Source of the DNA: Nitrospinota bacterium
GTDB lineage: Bacteria > Nitrospinota > Nitrospinia > UBA9942 > JAHJSF01
Reading direction: 5' to 3'
Assembly (NCBI GenBank): GCA_018830405.1
Contig: JAHJSF010000184.1
Span: 1-7,835, forward strand
DNA length: 7,835 bases
Shown piece by piece: positions 5,155 through 7,835 of the stretch. Both the position numbers and the translations under genes were made by a program. Below the pieces are notes generated by a model. The model did not search any database. It had not been told where the DNA came from and worked only from the letters and a program-made list of their open reading frames with translations. Position 1 is the stretch's first letter. Each line of letters begins with the position of its first letter.

Positions 5155-6708
5155 ATGGCAAAAAACGGCAACGGCAAAACAGAACAATTCGAAAAAACCC
5201 TCTTCAAAGCGGCCGATAAACTCCGCAAAAACATGGATGCCGCCGAATACAAACATATCGTTCTCGGCCTCATCTTCCTGAAATATATCTCCGACTCATT
5301 TGAAGAACTCTACGCCAAAATAAAAGAGGGGAAAGGAGAGTTTTCCAATTCCAACCCCGAAGATGCCGATGAATACCGGGCCGAAAACGTCTTTTTTGTC
5401 CCCGACGTTGCCCGCTGGTACTATCTTCATGCCCGCGCCAAAATCTCATCCATCGGCAAAGATATCGATGACGCCATGGAGGCAATTGAAAAAGAAAATA
5501 GTACCCTGAAAGGCATTTTGCCAAAGGTCTATGCCCGCCCTAATCTGGATAAAACCGCCCTCGGCGGACTTATAGATCTAATAGGCAATATAGAGATAGG
5601 GAGCGAAGCGGCCAAAAGCAAAGATATCCTTGGCCGTGTCTATGAATATTTCCTGGGGGAGTTTGCCAACGCCGAAGGGAGAAGGGGGGGGCAGTTCTAC
5701 ACCCCCGAATCGATAGTCCGTATAATGGTTGAGATGATAGAGCCATACAAAGGGCGTGTTTACGACCCCTGTTGCGGCAGCGGCGGAATGTTTATCATGA
5801 GTGAAAAGTTTGTTGAAGAACATAGTGGAAAACCTGATAACATCTCCATCTACGGGCAAGAGAGCAACCAAACCACCTACCGCCTCTGCCGGATGAATCT
5901 GGCCATTCGTGGCATAGACGGAAGCCAAGTTCAATGGAACACCGAAGGCTCATTCCTTCACAATGCGCACAAAGACCTGAAGGCCGATTATATCCTGGCC
6001 AATCCCCCCTTCAACGACAGCGACTGGTCGGGGCAACTATTACAGAAAGACCCCCGCTGGAAATACGGTATCCCCCCTGCGGGTAACGCCAACTATGCCT
6101 GGCTCCAGCATATGATTTATCATCTATCCCCCAAAGGGATAATGTCCTGCGTATTGGCCAACGGCTCACTCTCCTCCCAAACCAGCGGCGAAGGGGCGAT
6201 AAGAAAATCTCTGGTCGAAAACGACCTGGTCGATTGCATAGTCGCCCTCCCAAAACAACTCTTTTACAACACCGGCATCCCTGCCTGCCTCTGGTTTATC
6301 TCCAGAAAACGGGCCGGAAACGGCGACAGGAAAAGAACAGGAGAAATTCTCTTTATTGACGCCTCAGAGGTTGGCTATATGAAAGACCGCACCCATCGGG
6401 CCTTTAGTAGCGAAGATATAACCAAGGTTTCCAAAACCTACCACGAATGGCGAAGCCACAACGGGAAATATGAGGATATAAAAGGCTTTTGCAAATCCGC
6501 CCCTATGGAAGAGATAAAGAAACACAACTTTGTCCTTACCCCCGGACGCTATGTCGGGATTAAGGACGAAATTGATGATGGAATCCCATTTGAAGAGAAG
6601 ATGGCCGCCCTCACCGAAAAACTGGCCGAACAGATAGGGGAAGAAAAGAGGCTTAATGCGGAAATTAGAAAACAACTCAAGAATGTTAGCTTTAACCTGG
6701 ATTTATGA
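5155..6708 (+). CDS. hsdM: Type I restriction-modification methyltransferase subunit HsdM
   Basis: HsdM transfers a methyl group from S-adenosylmethionine to adenine N6 at the site chosen by HsdS, and it is also part of the restriction complex with HsdR. The N-terminal HsdM helical domain contains KLRKNMDAAEYKHIVLGLIFLKYISDSFEE. The methyltransferase domain then has GQFYTP (179-184), the SAM-binding motif I DPCCGSGGMF (204-213) and the catalytic motif IV NPPF (283-286). All are intact, and the length (517 residues) is normal. An ATG at 5146 is in frame, but its GAGGGA ribosome site would touch it. ATG 5155 is ten bases from GAGGG and matches the family start MAK..., so I prefer it. The stop overlaps the next start (ATGA, 6705-6708). 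HsdS and HsdR are not in the window. Lys AAA and Glu GAA dominate, unlike the AAG/GAG-rich genes to the left, which suggests acquisition by transfer. Confidence 0.95.
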   Translation: MAKNGNGKTEQFEKTLFKAADKLRKNMDAAEYKHIVLGLIFLKYISDSFEELYAKIKEGKGEFSNSNPEDADEYRAENVFFVPDVARWYYLHARAKISSIGKDIDDAMEAIEKENSTLKGILPKVYARPNLDKTALGGLIDLIGNIEIGSEAAKSKDILGRVYEYFLGEFANAEGRRGGQFYTPESIVRIMVEMIEPYKGRVYDPCCGSGGMFIMSEKFVEEHSGKPDNISIYGQESNQTTYRLCRMNLAIRGIDGSQVQWNTEGSFLHNAHKDLKADYILANPPFNDSDWSGQLLQKDPRWKYGIPPAGNANYAWLQHMIYHLSPKGIMSCVLANGSLSSQTSGEGAIRKSLVENDLVDCIVALPKQLFYNTGIPACLWFISRKRAGNGDRKRTGEILFIDASEVGYMKDRTHRAFSSEDITKVSKTYHEWRSHNGKYEDIKGFCKSAPMEEIKKHNFVLTPGRYVGIKDEIDDGIPFEEKMAALTEKLAEQIGEEKRLNAEIRKQLKNVSFNLDL

Positions 6709-7058
6709 AAAAAGAAATTATTATTTACCAGTCAAAAAACGGCGCCTTGGAATTTAAAGGTGACTTTAAAAAAGAGACCATTTGGGCGAGTTTGCAACAA
6801 ATCGCCGATCTTTTTGGTGTCGAAAGATCGTTTATTACGAAACATATCAAGAATATCTTTTCTGATGAAGAGCTGGATGAAAAAGTGGTTAGTGCAAAAT
6901 TTGCACATGCTGCTGTGGTTGGAAAGAGATATCAAAATAAGAATCTCAACTCAACAATAACAAAGATGGGGATGAATCGCGAAGTAACTGTTGCAAAAAA
7001 TGCAACAGTTCAATGGGGGAGGCGCAAACTGATTTATGAAAACACTGGAACTATTTAA
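6705..7058 (+). CDS. Short RhuM-like putative DNA-binding protein (appears C-terminally truncated)
   Basis: The first 77 of 117 residues resemble the N-terminus of the RhuM virulence-protein family. The start KKEIIIYQSKNGALEF is followed by ETIWASLQQIADLFGVERSFITKHIKNIF (24-52), a likely helix-turn-helix. Then comes DEELDEKVVSAKFAHAA-x2-GKRYQ (54-77), where the family usually reads AKFAHTA-DGKTYQ. Full-length members, as I recall them, continue with YNLDxIIxVGYR...FRxWA to about 330 residues. Here that part is missing and the tail is unlike it. A second AK-x-A segment, VTVAKNATVQWGRRKL (94-109), looks like a diverged copy of VVSAKFAHAAVVGKRY (61-76). The gene is coupled to hsdM by an ATGA overlap and overlaps fic by 23 bp. 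RhuM-like and Fic genes are known passengers of type I restriction loci. It may regulate fic or the operon, or be a decayed remnant. The start is well supported; the function is not. Confidence 0.7.
   Translation: MKKEIIIYQSKNGALEFKGDFKKETIWASLQQIADLFGVERSFITKHIKNIFSDEELDEKVVSAKFAHAAVVGKRYQNKNLNSTITKMGMNREVTVAKNATVQWGRRKLIYENTGTI
6892..6906. promoter_or_regulatory. Palindrome GTGCAAA-A-TTTGCAC inside the rhuM-like gene
   Basis: Seven-base arms (6892-6898 and 6900-6906) around a single A form a near-perfect dyad of operator size. It shares the TGCAA/TTGCA core with the hairpin at 6986-7010. It encodes the conserved SAKFAH stretch, so coding constraint could explain it. A binding role is speculative. 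Confidence 0.3.
6986..7010. promoter_or_regulatory. Perfect 10-bp inverted repeat AACTGTTGCA / TGCAACAGTT upstream of fic
   Basis: The arms at 6986-6995 and 7001-7010 enclose AAAAA and end 25 bases before the fic start codon, within the coding end of the rhuM-like gene. It could be an operator for the helix-turn-helix neighbour or an RNA stem that affects fic translation, since the GGGGGAGG ribosome site (7015-7022) follows at once. No T-run follows, so it is not an ordinary terminator. Confidence 0.5.
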
Positions 7059-7835
7059 TATCGAAACACCACAAATTCCAACAGCCACAGTCTGGCTGTT
7101 AAATGATCTTGCGGAATATCGAGGAAAACAGGAACTGTTCACAAAACAGGCTCCCCAGAAGTTGGCAAAGCTTAAGGAGCACGCTATTATCGAAAGCGCG
7201 GTCTCTTCAAACCGCATCGAAGGGGTAGAAATTGAACACAAACGCATTGGCACAGTTGTTTTTGGCAAGGGACTGCTCAGCGACCGCAATGAAGAAGAAG
7301 TTCGCGGCTATCAGGCCGCTCTTGCCCTTATCCACAGCGACAGCGCAAAAATAAAAATATCCTCTTCAACAATAAAAAAACTTCATAGCCTTATACGTCC
7401 TGATATTTGGGATAGCGGAAAATTTAAAAAAGAAGATGGCGACATTATTGAGAAACATCCGGATGGAAGAATAACCGTAAGGTTCAAACCTACACCAGCC
7501 GCCGAAACAGCTGATGCGACAAAAGAGATGTGTAGCCTTTATGATACCCTTTTGAAACATAAAGAAACCCCGCCACTTCTTATATGGGCCGCACAAAATC
7601 TAGATTTCTTGTGTATACACCCTTTTCGCGATGGCAACGGCCGCGTTTCAAGATTACTCCTTCTCCTCTCTCTCTATCAACTTGGGTTTGAAGCCGGACG
7701 CTACATAAGCCTTGAGCGCATTATAGAACAGAGCAAGGAACGTTATTACGAAACTCTGCAACAAAGCTCGCATGGCTGGCATAAAGGAAGGCATAACCCC
7801 TGGCCCTATATCAATTACCTGCTTTACACGCTAAA
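7036..7835 (+). CDS. Fic-domain protein AMP-transferase, class II (3' end outside window)
   Basis: The frame opens at ATG 7036 (a TGA lies just upstream at 7030) and stays open for 266 codons to the window edge. The catalytic Fic motif HPFRDGNGRVSR (195-206) is complete. H195 is the general base, D199 the metal ligand, and the G-N-G-R part binds phosphates. The inhibitory motif S-x3-E-G is present at S58-N-R-I-E62-G63, N-terminal to the core, which makes this a class II Fic whose activity is normally held off until the helix is displaced. The flap segment RITVRFKPTP lies before the core. Such proteins attach AMP from ATP to Ser/Thr/Tyr of a target. Relatives are about 360-380 residues with a C-terminal winged-helix part, so about 100 residues are probably missing off the edge. 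It overlaps the rhuM-like gene by 23 bp. The ribosome site GGAGG is 13 bases upstream, rather far, so coupling to the upstream gene is likely. The target is unknown; DNA gyrase or another host protein is possible. Confidence 0.95.
   Translation, partial: MKTLELFNIETPQIPTATVWLLNDLAEYRGKQELFTKQAPQKLAKLKEHAIIESAVSSNRIEGVEIEHKRIGTVVFGKGLLSDRNEEEVRGYQAALALIHSDSAKIKISSSTIKKLHSLIRPDIWDSGKFKKEDGDIIEKHPDGRITVRFKPTPAAETADATKEMCSLYDTLLKHKETPPLLIWAAQNLDFLCIHPFRDGNGRVSRLLLLLSLYQLGFEAGRYISLERIIEQSKERYYETLQQSSHGWHKGRHNPWPYINYLLYTL

Noticed and set aside
6760-6960. 66-codon open frame overlapping the rhuM-like gene in another frame
   Set aside because: The real frame has a start coupled to hsdM and RhuM resemblance. 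This one shows neither and ends without a partner.
7366-7596. Minus-strand open frame inside fic
   Set aside because: It is antisense to the conserved Fic core, has no ribosome site and its product resembles no known family.

Overview
The window looks like chromosomal DNA of a Gram-negative bacterium. The truncated gene at the left edge encodes the end of an outer-membrane beta-barrel. The long HflX, the glycosyltransferase/deacetylase pair and several dispersed palindromic repeats resemble what I remember of Desulfobacterota (former Deltaproteobacteria) and similar environmental lineages. The taxonomic guess is weak, because there is no rRNA or tRNA to anchor it.

Left part (1-2856, host-like genes). 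The C-terminus of an outer-membrane protein is followed by a convergent small YkgJ-type cysteine-cluster protein. A repeat-like sequence (about 450-620) lies between them. A 230-260 bp divergent intergenic region with two inverted repeats and an extended -10 promoter candidate then leads into hflX, a ribosome-associated GTPase gene. Family resemblance and Shine-Dalgarno spacing suggest that translation of hflX starts upstream of the first standard start codon, possibly at an ATA.

Middle part (2857-5145, envelope glycan cassette between repeats). A GT4 glycosyltransferase and a NodB-type polysaccharide deacetylase overlap by ATGA and probably act together on a cell-surface glycan. The pair is bracketed by two copies of a CCCCCTT/AAGGGGG palindromic repeat. 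The left copy sits inside a larger imperfect inverted-repeat element of about 130 bp. Downstream come a tandem 10-mer repeat and a dRS3-like ATTCCCC/GGGGAAT palindrome.

Right part (about 5050-7835, defence island). A good sigma70-type promoter drives an overlapping operon: hsdM (type I restriction-modification methyltransferase), a short RhuM-like putative DNA-binding protein (ATGA overlap), and a Fic-domain AMP-transferase (23 bp overlap) that runs off the right edge. hsdS and hsdR are not in the window and are expected downstream. Codon choice changes sharply here (Lys AAA and Glu GAA, against AAG and GAG in the left genes), which fits horizontal acquisition. The most interesting part is the RhuM-like/Fic pair inserted next to hsdM. 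The RhuM-like protein appears truncated and partly duplicated, and two TTGCA/TGCAA palindromes lie in its gene just before fic. This arrangement suggests an accessory toxin-like or guard module attached to the restriction system.
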